NCBI GenBank assembly: GCA_008011715.2
Contig: CP136508.1
Coordinates: 4,402,001 to 4,466,000, forward strand
DNA length: 64,000 nucleotides
Reading direction: 5' to 3'
From: [Empedobacter] haloabium
GTDB taxonomy: Bacteria > Pseudomonadota > Gammaproteobacteria > Burkholderiales > Burkholderiaceae_D
Shown here: positions 36,799-44,746 of the stretch, one piece after another
How the letters are laid out: each line of letters opens with the position of its first letter
How positions within the stretch are numbered: position 1 is the stretch's first letter
Made by a program: the position numbers and the translations under genes
The notes under the pieces: generated by a model
What the model was told of the DNA's origin: nothing
What the model saw: only the letters and a program-made list of their open reading frames with translations
Database searches by the model: none

Positions 36799-38121
36799 TC
36801 AGCTGAGGTTCTCCAGCCGGATCTTGGTCACGCTGCCCAGCACCGTCGGCAGTCCTTCCATGCGCGCGATCGCGTCCAGCACCTTCTTCTCCTGGGTCTG
36901 GTGCGTCAGCATGATGATGTCGGCCTGGGTCTCGCCCTCGGCTGGTTCCTTCTGCATCATCGCGTCGATCGAGATGGCGCCGTCGGCCAGGATGCGGGTC
37001 AGGTCGGCCAGCACGCCCGGCTGGTCCGTCACGCGCATGCGCAGGTAGTAGCTGGTCGTGACTTCCGCCATCGGCAGGATGGCGATGTCGGCCAGCTCGC
37101 CCGGCTGGAAGGCCAGGTGCGGCACGCGGTGTTCCGGATCGGCCGTGGCCAGGCGGGTGATGTCGACCAGGTCGGCGATGACGGCCGATGCCGTCGGCTC
37201 GGCGCCCGCGCCCTTGCCGTAGTACAGCGTGGCGCCGATGGCGTCGCCCTGCACCAGCACGGCGTTCATCGCACCCTCGACGTTGGCGATCAGGCGCTTG
37301 GCCGGAATCAAGGTCGGGTGCACGCGCAGCTCGATGCCTTCCACGCCATTGACCTTGGTGCGCTTGGCGATGCCCAGCAGCTTGATGCGGTAGCCCAGTT
37401 GCTCGGCGTAGCGGATGTCGATCGCTTCCAGCTTGGTGATGCCTTCCACGTGCGCCTTCGAAAACTGCACCGGAATGCCGAATGCGATGGCGGACATGAT
37501 GGTGGCCTTGTGCGCCGCGTCGATGCCCTCGATGTCGAAGGTGGGATCGGCTTCCGCATAGCCCAGGGCTTGCGCTTCTTTCAGCACCGTGTCGAAGTCC
37601 AGGCCCTTGTCGCGCATCTCGGACAGGATGAAGTTGGTGGTGCCGTTGATGATCCCGGCCAGCCATTCGATGCGGTTGGCGGTCAGGCCTTCGCGCAGCG
37701 CTTTGATGATGGGGATGCCGCCGGCCACGGCCGCCTCGAACGCCACCATCACGCCCTTTTCCTGGGCGGCCTTGAAGATCTCGTTGCCGTGCACGGCCAG
37801 GAGGGCCTTGTTGGCGGTGACGACGTGCTTGCCGTTGGCGATGGCTTGCAGCACCAGTTCGCGCGCGGTGTCGTAGCCGCCGATCAGTTCGACGACGATG
37901 TCGATCGACGGGTCGTTGACGATCTCGAACGGATCGGCCACCACGTTCACCTCGCCGCCGGTGCGGGCCTTGGCGCGCTCGGTGTTGCGGGCCGAAACGG
38001 CCGCCACCTCGATGCCGCGGCCGGCGCGGCGGCGGATCTCTTCCTGGTTGCGTTTCAGGACGTCGAAGGTGCCGCCGCCCACATTGCCAACGCCCAGCAA
38101 ACCTACTCTTATCGATTTCAT
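36799..38121 (-). CDS. hom: homoserine dehydrogenase
   Basis: A 440-residue enzyme reducing aspartate semialdehyde to homoserine in threonine and methionine synthesis. NAD(P)-binding GLLGVGNVGGGT is at ~8-19; the catalytic region shows NGTTNFILSEM and GYAEADPTFDIEGIDAAHK; a C-terminal ACT domain (~350-430, VTDQPGVLADLTRIL) suggests threonine feedback. The alaA gene lies just upstream in the same direction (52 bases). Confidence 0.96.
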   Translation of the reverse strand: MKSIRVGLLGVGNVGGGTFDVLKRNQEEIRRRAGRGIEVAAVSARNTERAKARTGGEVNVVADPFEIVNDPSIDIVVELIGGYDTARELVLQAIANGKHVVTANKALLAVHGNEIFKAAQEKGVMVAFEAAVAGGIPIIKALREGLTANRIEWLAGIINGTTNFILSEMRDKGLDFDTVLKEAQALGYAEADPTFDIEGIDAAHKATIMSAIAFGIPVQFSKAHVEGITKLEAIDIRYAEQLGYRIKLLGIAKRTKVNGVEGIELRVHPTLIPAKRLIANVEGAMNAVLVQGDAIGATLYYGKGAGAEPTASAVIADLVDITRLATADPEHRVPHLAFQPGELADIAILPMAEVTTSYYLRMRVTDQPGVLADLTRILADGAISIDAMMQKEPAEGETQADIIMLTHQTQEKKVLDAIARMEGLPTVLGSVTKIRLENLS

Positions 38122-38173
38122 GTCTGTGCTTCTGGTTCGGCGCCCGCATCGCTGCCGGCGCCAGGTTGATCGG

Positions 38174-39403
38174 TCAGCCCTGGCCGTGTCGGCGGCGGTA
38201 GCCCTCCAGGAAGCGCGCGATGCGTCCGAAGGCTTCCGTCATGTCGTCGGTATTGGGCAGGAACACGACGCGGAAATGATCCGGCGCGATCCAGTTGAAG
38301 CCCGTCCCCTGCACGATCAGGACCTTGGTCTCCGCCAGCAGGTCGTAGGCGAACTGCTGGTCATCCGCGATCGGGTAGATCTTCGGGTCGAGGCGGGGAA
38401 ACATGTACAGCGCCGCCTTCGGTTTCACCACGCTGATGCCGGGGATGTCCGTCAGCAGCTGGTAGGCGAGGTCGCGCTGCTTGAGCAGGCGCCCGCCGGG
38501 GCTGACCAGGTCATGGATGCTCTGGTAGCCGCCGAGCGCAGTCTGGATGGCAAACTGGCCCGGTGCATTCGCGCACAGGCGCATCGAGGCCAGCATGTTC
38601 AGGCCCTCGATATAGTCTTTCGCGTGTCTCTTCTCGCCCGACAGCACCATCCAGCCCGCGCGGTAGCCGCACGCGCGGTAGTTCTTGGACAGGCCGTTGA
38701 AGGTGACGACCAGCAGGTCGTCGCACAGCGCCGCGATCGACGTGTGCACGGCGCCGTCGTACAGCACCTTGTCGTAGATCTCGTCGGCATAGATGATGAG
38801 GCCATACTCGCGCGCCAACGCGATGATCTGCAGCAGCACCTCGTCCGGATACAGCGCGCCGGTCGGGTTGTTCGGGTTGATGACGACGATCGCCTTGGTA
38901 TTCGGCGTGATCTTGCGGCGCATGTCGTCGATGTCGGGGTACCAGTCCTGCTGCTCGTCGCAGATGTAGTGCACGGGGCGACCGCCGGACAGGCTGACGG
39001 CCGCCGTCCACAGCGGATAGTCCGGCGCCGGCACCAGCACCTCGTCGCCGTTGTTGAGCAGCGCGTTCATCGCCATCACGATCAGCTCGGAGGCGCCGTT
39101 GCCCAGGTAGATGTCGTCGATCGTCACGCCGGCGATGTTCTTTTCCTGGGTATAGTGCATGACCGCCTTGCGCGGCGCGAACATGCCCTTCGAATCCGTG
39201 TAGCCGGCCGCGTTGGGCAGCTGGATCTTCATGTCCTGCACGATCTCGTCGGGCGGATCGAAGCCGAAGACGGCCAGGTTGCCGATATTGAGCTTGGTGA
39301 TCTTGTGGCCCTCTTCCTCCATCTGGCGCGCCTTTTCCGGCACGGGACCACGGATTTCATAGCAAACTTCGGCCAGCTTGTTCGATTTCTGAATCGGTCG
39401 CAA
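38174..39403 (-). CDS. alaA: glutamate-pyruvate aminotransferase AlaA
   Basis: A 409-residue PLP enzyme making alanine from pyruvate and glutamate. It matches E. coli AlaA along its length: RPIQKSNKLAEVCYEIRGPV at the start, PAPDYPLWTAAVSLSGG, INPNNPTGA, YADEIYDKVLYD and the PLP-lysine in FNGLSKNYRACGYR. Start is set at TTG 39403, which gives the family N-terminus and has GAAGGA upstream; an ATG farther up adds 34 atypical residues. Confidence 0.92.
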   Translation of the reverse strand: MRPIQKSNKLAEVCYEIRGPVPEKARQMEEEGHKITKLNIGNLAVFGFDPPDEIVQDMKIQLPNAAGYTDSKGMFAPRKAVMHYTQEKNIAGVTIDDIYLGNGASELIVMAMNALLNNGDEVLVPAPDYPLWTAAVSLSGGRPVHYICDEQQDWYPDIDDMRRKITPNTKAIVVINPNNPTGALYPDEVLLQIIALAREYGLIIYADEIYDKVLYDGAVHTSIAALCDDLLVVTFNGLSKNYRACGYRAGWMVLSGEKRHAKDYIEGLNMLASMRLCANAPGQFAIQTALGGYQSIHDLVSPGGRLLKQRDLAYQLLTDIPGISVVKPKAALYMFPRLDPKIYPIADDQQFAYDLLAETKVLIVQGTGFNWIAPDHFRVVFLPNTDDMTEAFGRIARFLEGYRRRHGQG

Positions 39404-39585
39404 AATCAATCCTTCATGGGCGCAGCGTGGCAGGCGAAGCCGTTGCCATCCTTTATGCTGCATTGCGAAAATACCCATTCTGCCGAAGTCGCCTGATTTA
39501 AGCAACCTCCCAACCGGCCCAGCCCGGTAAACGCGGCGACAGGCGTTACAATAGTGCCCGTTTGAGACCAGATGCGAGCCTTTTC

Positions 39586-39960
39586 ATGAAGCTTCACGCC
39601 AGCAACACCAAACAGTACCAGACGGTGACGGGCTATTTCCCGGGCGGTGTCGAGATCAATGCCCAGCCTTTCGACTACAGCCTGATGATGCTGCCGGAGA
39701 CGCCGCCGCGTGCCTGGCCGGTCGCCAGGTTCGAGGAGCTGACCGTCGAGCATTTCGAGCAGCTGCTGGCCGAGCAGCCGGATGTCGTCATCCTCGGCAC
39801 CGGCGAGCGCCAGCGCTTCGTCCACCCGCGCCTGTCCGCGCCGCTGACGTCGCGCCACATCGGCGTGGACTGCATGGACACCAATGCGGCCTGCCGAACC
39901 TACAACATCCTGATGGGCGAAGGGCGCAAGGTGCTGCTCGCCCTGATCATCGAAAAATGA
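39586..39960 (+). CDS. Mth938-like domain protein
   Basis: A 124-residue single-domain protein of the Mth938/NDUFAF3-like family: VTGYFPGGVEIN near the start, PDVVILGTGERQRF in the centre, MDTNAACRTYNIL and a final VLLALIIE. Human relatives help assemble complex I; bacterial function is not established. ATG 39586 matches the family start; a TTG 24 bases earlier is ignored. Divergent from alaA. Confidence 0.85.
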   Translation: MKLHASNTKQYQTVTGYFPGGVEINAQPFDYSLMMLPETPPRAWPVARFEELTVEHFEQLLAEQPDVVILGTGERQRFVHPRLSAPLTSRHIGVDCMDTNAACRTYNILMGEGRKVLLALIIEK

Positions 39961-40047
39961 TGCCAGCCTTGAAACGGCCCCATCCGCAGCAATATGCGCA
40001 GGTGCCGTCGCCGGCACCGCACAACACCGCTCTCCAGGAGAACCTCA

Positions 40048-40515
40048 GTGGCCGATAGCCAAACCCCTTCCCCTCTGGCTGACTTTTCCGCCGCCATGAC
40101 CGGCGGCCAGACCTTCACGCTGTCGGGACGCCCCGCCAAGACCACCGTGCTGTATTTCTACCCGAAGGACAACACCCCCGGCTGCACGACCGAGAGCCTG
40201 GCCTTCCGCGACCTGCACGACAAATTCCGCGCCGCCGGTGCCGAGGTATACGGCATCAGCCGCGACTCGCTGCGCTCGCACGAAGGCTTCAAGGCCAAGC
40301 TGGACCTGCCGTTCGAACTGATCTCCGATCCGGACGAAGCGGTGTGCCAGGCGTTCGGCGTGATGAAGATGAAGAAGATGTACGGCAAGGAAGTACGGGG
40401 CGTGGAACGCAGCACGTTTGTGATTGACGCTGACGGCCGGTTGGTGAAAGAATGGCGTGGCGTCAAGGTCCCCGGGCACGTTGACGAAGTGCTCGAATTT
40501 GTCGTGCGCCGCTAG
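40048..40515 (+). CDS. bcp: Bcp/PrxQ-type peroxiredoxin
   Basis: A 155-residue thiol peroxidase. Catalytic motif YPKDNTPGCTTESLAF holds the peroxidatic Cys (Cys43); PrxQ enzymes usually have a resolving Cys five residues on, here replaced by Ser (CTTES), so this is a 1-Cys-like or atypical form with Cys at VCQAFG as another candidate. GTG start chosen because AGGAG is seven bases upstream. It removes organic and hydrogen peroxides in the cytoplasm. Confidence 0.9.
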   Translation: MADSQTPSPLADFSAAMTGGQTFTLSGRPAKTTVLYFYPKDNTPGCTTESLAFRDLHDKFRAAGAEVYGISRDSLRSHEGFKAKLDLPFELISDPDEAVCQAFGVMKMKKMYGKEVRGVERSTFVIDADGRLVKEWRGVKVPGHVDEVLEFVVRR

Positions 40516-40853
40516 GGCCCCACGCGCGAGTACACTGGGCATGAGGTCCTGCCGCGGCGCCTGGCGCCGGCGGGACCGAGTCCGCGAATGAACGTATTTG
40601 ATACAGCCAGAATGGAGACAGCTAGAACTTGAGTCGACAGCAATCTCCCCGTCTTCACTGTCCGGCAGAGCGCCGGCCCGCGCTGTTACCTGTGCCTGCC
40701 CCCGCATTGTCCCACAGTGCTCATTCCTGCAACCCTGCTGTTCGTTTTTCCCTGTTTTTTCCCTGTCCTTTTCCACGGCATCCGCTATTCCGACCGACCC
40801 ATTCACCGTGGCGCACCGCGTCATGGCGGAACTTTTTTTAAGATGAGATCCTG
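40516..40853. other. 338-base interval without gene
   Basis: A GTCCTGCCGCGGCGCC/GGCGCCGGCGGGAC hairpin at 40546-40577 without T-tract may end the peroxiredoxin transcript. The rest must hold the phoH promoter; open frames here lack ribosome sites and family features. Nothing else seen. Confidence 0.5.
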
Positions 40854-42695
40854 ATGCCACTGCCAAAACTGCCTGCCAAGCCAGCCACGCTGCTGCTGGC
40901 CAAAGATTACCCCAAGGCGAGCGGAGCGAATCCGGTCCCTTTCCCCGAACATGAAGCCGACGCCGCGCCGAAGAAATCGACGCGCGCCAAATCCGCCCTC
41001 CTGGCCGAACCGGTCGCGCCACCCGTGATGGCCGACATCCCGACGCCGGCGCCGGCGAAGAAGACGGCGCGCAAGGGCGCGGCCAAGGTTGTCGCTCCTG
41101 TCGCCGCCGCGCCAACGCCTGCCCTGCCGACGCCACCGGCTGGCGTGGCCGAGCAAGCGAGCACCGTCAAGGCCAAGGCGCCGCGTGCCAAGGTCACGCC
41201 GATCAAGGCCGAGGCGCCCCATCCGGCCCACCACAAGGCCAAGGAAGTCGTCATCAAGTCGTCCACCAGCCGGCACGCCGACCAGGTCGGCGCCACCAAG
41301 CTGTTCGTGCTGGACACGAACGTGCTGATGCACGACCCGACCTCGCTGTTCCGCTTCGAGGAGCACGACGTGTTCCTGCCGATGATGACCCTGGAGGAGC
41401 TGGACAACCACAAGAAGGGCATGTCCGAAGTCGCCCGCAACGCGCGCCAGGTGTCGCGCACCCTGGACGCGCTGGTCGCCAACACGGACGACGACGCGAT
41501 CGAGCAAGGCATCCCGCTGTCCAAGCTGGGCAACAAGGACGCCAAGGGCCGCCTGTTCTTCCAGACCCGCCTGCAGATCGCCGACCTGCCGGAAGGCCTG
41601 CCGCAGGGGAAGGCCGACAACCAGATCCTGGCCGTCGTGCGTTCGCTGGAAGCGGAACAGGAAGGCCGCGCCGTCGTGCTGGTGTCGAAGGACATCAATA
41701 TGCGCATCAAGGCGCGCGCACTGGGCCTGCCGGCCGAGGATTACTTCAACGACCACGTGCTGGAAGACACCGACCTGCTGTACTCGGGCATCGTGCAGCT
41801 GCCGGACGACTTCTGGAACAAGCACGGCAAGGACATGGAGTCCTGGCAGGAGAACAAGAACGGCTACAGCTACACGTACTACCGCGTGACCGGCCCGTTC
41901 GTGCCCTCGCTGCTGGTGAACCAGTTCGTCTACCTGGAGCCGAACAATGGCGAGGCGTCGTTCTACGGCCAGGTCAAGCAGTTGAATGGCAAGACGGCCG
42001 TCATCAAGGTCCTGCGCGACTACAGCCACAACAAGAACAACGTGTGGGGTGTCACGGCGCGCAACCGCGAGCAGAACTTCGCGCTGAACCTCTTGATGGA
42101 TCCGGAATGCGATTTCGTCACCCTGCTGGGCCAGGCCGGCACCGGCAAGACCCTGCTGGCGCTGGCCTCCGGCCTGGCCCAGGTGCTGGAGACGAAGCTG
42201 TACAACGAGATCATCGTCACCCGCGTCACGGTGCCGGTAGGCGAGGACATCGGCTTCCTGCCGGGTACCGAGGAAGAGAAGATGGGCCCCTGGATGGGCG
42301 CCTTCGACGACAACCTGGAAGTGCTGAACAAGTCCGACAACGACGCCGGCGAATGGGGCCGCGCGGCGACGCAGGACCTGATCCGCTCGCGCATCAAGAT
42401 CAAGTCGCTCAACTTCATGCGCGGCCGCACCTTCGTCAACAAGTTCCTGATCATCGACGAGGCGCAGAACCTGACGCCGAAGCAGATCAAGACGCTGGTG
42501 ACGCGCGCCGGCCCCGGCACCAAGATCCTCTGCCTGGGCAATATCGCGCAGATCGACACGCCATACCTGACCGAAGGCTCGAGCGGCCTGACCTACGTGG
42601 TCGACCGCTTCAAGGGCTGGTCGCACAGCGGCCACGTGACCCTGGCGCGCGGCGAGCGCTCGCGCCTGGCGGATCATGCCAGCGACGTGCTGTAA
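40854..42695 (+). CDS. phoH: PhoH-family protein with PIN domain
   Basis: A 613-residue protein. Residues 1-145 are a Lys/Ala/Pro-rich tail, unusually long for the family. A PIN nuclease domain follows (~148-290; FVLDTNVLMHDP, LEELDNHKKG, LVSKDINMRIKA), then the PhoH ATPase (~415-613) with Walker A GQAGTGKT (~425), Walker B FLIIDEAQNLTP and arginine-rich end. PIN-PhoH proteins are RNA helicase/RNase enzymes. Followed by a strong terminator. Confidence 0.93.
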   Translation: MPLPKLPAKPATLLLAKDYPKASGANPVPFPEHEADAAPKKSTRAKSALLAEPVAPPVMADIPTPAPAKKTARKGAAKVVAPVAAAPTPALPTPPAGVAEQASTVKAKAPRAKVTPIKAEAPHPAHHKAKEVVIKSSTSRHADQVGATKLFVLDTNVLMHDPTSLFRFEEHDVFLPMMTLEELDNHKKGMSEVARNARQVSRTLDALVANTDDDAIEQGIPLSKLGNKDAKGRLFFQTRLQIADLPEGLPQGKADNQILAVVRSLEAEQEGRAVVLVSKDINMRIKARALGLPAEDYFNDHVLEDTDLLYSGIVQLPDDFWNKHGKDMESWQENKNGYSYTYYRVTGPFVPSLLVNQFVYLEPNNGEASFYGQVKQLNGKTAVIKVLRDYSHNKNNVWGVTARNREQNFALNLLMDPECDFVTLLGQAGTGKTLLALASGLAQVLETKLYNEIIVTRVTVPVGEDIGFLPGTEEEKMGPWMGAFDDNLEVLNKSDNDAGEWGRAATQDLIRSRIKIKSLNFMRGRTFVNKFLIIDEAQNLTPKQIKTLVTRAGPGTKILCLGNIAQIDTPYLTEGSSGLTYVVDRFKGWSHSGHVTLARGERSRLADHASDVL

Positions 42696-42715
42696 CGGTT
42701 CGCTTGCTCATCCCG

Positions 42716-42743
42716 AAAACCCGCCTGCTGGCGGGTTTTTTTT
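42716..42743 (+). terminator. terminator of phoH
   Basis: AAACCCGCC-tgct-GGCGGGTTTTTTTT hairpin with eight T, 20 bases after the stop. Confidence 0.92.
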
Positions 42744-42752
42744 GGCCGGTGC

Positions 42753-42783
42753 TTGACCTTGCCGCCGTGGGAAGGATTACAGT
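42753..42783 (+). promoter_or_regulatory. CueR-type promoter of copper chaperone gene
   Basis: -35 TTGACC and -10 TACAGT are 19 bp apart, the over-long spacing of MerR-family promoters, with the dyad CCTTGCC-gccgt-GGGAAGG between them. The copA promoter shows the same design. Confidence 0.8.
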
Positions 42784-42812
42784 ACGCCCATCGACAACGA
42801 AAGGAGTACCAC

Positions 42813-43013
42813 ATGTACGAACTGCAGGTTGAGAACATGAGCTGCGGCCACTGCGTGGCCAGCGTGACGAAGGCCGTCAAGGCCGTCGACGGCACGGCGC
42901 AGGTGGACGTGGACCTGGCTGGCAAGCAGGTCAAGGTGGCTTCGGCGGCGCCGCTGGAGGCTGTCAAGGCGGCGATCGCCGATGCGGGTTATCCGGTGAC
43001 CGCGGCCCGCTGA
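42813..43013 (+). CDS. copZ: CopZ-like copper chaperone (HMA domain)
   Basis: A 66-residue heavy-metal-associated domain with metal site MSCGHC (residues 9-14) and the ferredoxin-like fold sequence SVTKAVKAVDG and AIADAGYPV. It would carry Cu(I) to CopA. ATG 42813 has AAGGAG upstream. Its CueR-type promoter links it to copA-cueR 5-7 kb away. Confidence 0.92.
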   Translation: MYELQVENMSCGHCVASVTKAVKAVDGTAQVDVDLAGKQVKVASAAPLEAVKAAIADAGYPVTAAR

Positions 43014-43027
43014 CGGTCGCAGGGTTA

Positions 43028-43119
43028 GGGTCTGTCCCCACAGGGGACTGACCCTGGTTTTTATCACACACCCAACGTAAGGAATAAAACCGGGGTCAGT
43101 CCCTGAAGGGACAGACCCC
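43028..43119. repeat. 92-bp inverted repeat, GGGTCTGTCCCC type
   Basis: Arms of about 36 bases, GGGTCTGTCCCC...GGACTGACCCTGGTTTTTAT and a near-exact complement, separated by 18 bases. Each arm contains smaller palindromes. It lies between convergent genes and is a different family from the GGTGTCAGGCACC hairpins. Confidence 0.85.
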
Positions 43120-43139
43120 AAGCCATTCGTTCGCGGTAC

Positions 43140-43865
43140 TCATACCTGCTCATCGAGCTCGATGTAGTGCCGGAAAATGCCATCCTCGTTGAAGGGTATG
43201 CGCCGCTTCGACTTCAGGTAGGCCGCGATGCGCGGCCGCGCCGCCACCATGTCGTGCAGCGCGATCAGCCGTGGCCAGTGCCGCTGCAGCCGCTTCATCG
43301 TGTTCGGGTAAGCGTAGCGCAGGCCCGCGACCAGCTGGAACAGCGACAAATCCACGTACGTCAGCTTCGAGCTGGCGGCCCACCCGCCGTGCCCCGCGTT
43401 GTTGTCCAGCACCTGTTCGAAATAGCCGAGGAACTTCGGGATACGGTGGTTGCGGAAATCCCGGGTGCGGGCCACGGCCGCCTTCTTCTGGTCCTCGTAA
43501 TAGCTGTTCACCGAGATCGGATGATGGGCGTCGTGCGCCTCGGCGACGGCGTCGGCAATGGTCAGCTGCAGCTGGTTGCACCACAGCCGCGCCTCCAGCG
43601 AGCGCGGCGCCAGGCCGTGGCGCGCCCCCAGGAACTGCAGGATATTGGCAGTCTGGCCGATCAGCAGGTCGCCCGCGCGCAGCACCGGCGGCGCGAACGG
43701 CGCGGTCCGCGCCTGTTGCCAGTCGAGCACGTGCTGGATCGATTCCATGCCGTGCCGGCCGCGCGCCACGTCTTCGTAGGGCACCCCGGCTTCCTCCAGC
43801 GCCAGCCGGACGAATTCGCCCCGGCCCTGGATGGTCGGCCAGTAATACAGAATGTACGGTTCCAC
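43140..43865 (-). CDS. glutathione S-transferase family protein
   Basis: A 241-residue GST. N-terminal thioredoxin-like domain with LYYWPTIQGRGEFVRLALEEAG (Tyr active-site region of the sigma/alpha-like group) and PVLRAGDLLIGQTANILQFL; all-helical C-terminal domain with LTYVDLSLFQLV. Start set at GTG 43865 with GGAGGT upstream; the frame is open further but lacks a family match. Substrate unknown. Confidence 0.87.
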   Translation of the reverse strand: MEPYILYYWPTIQGRGEFVRLALEEAGVPYEDVARGRHGMESIQHVLDWQQARTAPFAPPVLRAGDLLIGQTANILQFLGARHGLAPRSLEARLWCNQLQLTIADAVAEAHDAHHPISVNSYYEDQKKAAVARTRDFRNHRIPKFLGYFEQVLDNNAGHGGWAASSKLTYVDLSLFQLVAGLRYAYPNTMKRLQRHWPRLIALHDMVAARPRIAAYLKSKRRIPFNEDGIFRHYIELDEQV

Positions 43866-43984
43866 GCCACCTCCACGGTCGATCGACGGTGTGCCGATTG
43901 TAGCCCGGCAGCGCGCACAAGGACGCACGGTGGCGCAAACCGGCGCGACGCTATAATCGTCCGACGCCCCCAACGAGATCCTTC

Positions 43985-44746
43985 ATGCCGCCCGTCCCCC
44001 CGCTCGAACTGCACACCATCCTCCTGATCGCCGCTGCCGGCCTGTTCGCCGGCACCCAGAACGCCCTGGCCGGTGGGGGTTCGTTCATCACGTTTCCGGC
44101 CCTGCTGCTGGCCGGCCTGAACCCGCTGGCCGCCAACATGACGTCGACCATCGCGATGTTCCCCAGCCAGGCCACGTCCGCCATTGCCGGACGCCGTTTC
44201 GTCGACGACGTGGGCCCGCTGACGTTCCGCCAGATGTTCGCCATCAGCGTGATCGGCGGCGTGCTGGGCGCGCTCCTCTTGCGCATCACGCCGCCCACGT
44301 TCTTCGAGCGGCTGGTGCCCTGGCTGGTGCTGTTCGCCACGTCGATGTTCGCCTGGGGCGCGTTTCGCAAGCAGCCGCTGCACGCGGCGTCGTCGATGCC
44401 GCGCTGGGCGCTGGTGCTGACCCAGGGCGCGATCGCCATTTACGGCGGCTACTTCGGCGGCGGCATCGGCTTCCTGATGCTGGCCGCGCTGACCATCGCC
44501 GGGCAGCAGATCCGCGCCGCCACGGCCACCAAGAACATGCTGGCGATGGCGATGAATGCGGCGGCCACCCTGATCTTCGCGTTTTCCAGCCTGATCAGCT
44601 GGCCCGCCGCGCTGGCGCTGTGCGCCGGCGGCATCGGCGGCGGCCTGCTGGGCGCATGGCTGATCCACCGGCTGCCGCCGCGCATCATGCGCATCTTCGT
44701 CGTCGGCGTCGGCGTCGCGTTGACGATCTACATGTTCCTGCGCTGA
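43985..44746 (+). CDS. TauE/SafE-family sulfite/anion exporter
   Basis: A 253-residue membrane protein with about eight helices in two repeats. Family hallmarks: AGTQNALAGGGSFITFPALL at the start and GGYFGGGIGFLMLAAL in the middle. Members export sulfite or organosulfur anions, or transport other small anions. Its stop abuts the stop of the convergent receptor gene with no base between. Confidence 0.9.
   Translation: MPPVPPLELHTILLIAAAGLFAGTQNALAGGGSFITFPALLLAGLNPLAANMTSTIAMFPSQATSAIAGRRFVDDVGPLTFRQMFAISVIGGVLGALLLRITPPTFFERLVPWLVLFATSMFAWGAFRKQPLHAASSMPRWALVLTQGAIAIYGGYFGGGIGFLMLAALTIAGQQIRAATATKNMLAMAMNAAATLIFAFSSLISWPAALALCAGGIGGGLLGAWLIHRLPPRIMRIFVVGVGVALTIYMFLR

Noticed and set aside
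40598..40846. Small open frames upstream of phoH
   Set aside because: No ribosome-binding sites, no family resemblance, and Arg/Ser/Cys-rich translations typical of chance frames.
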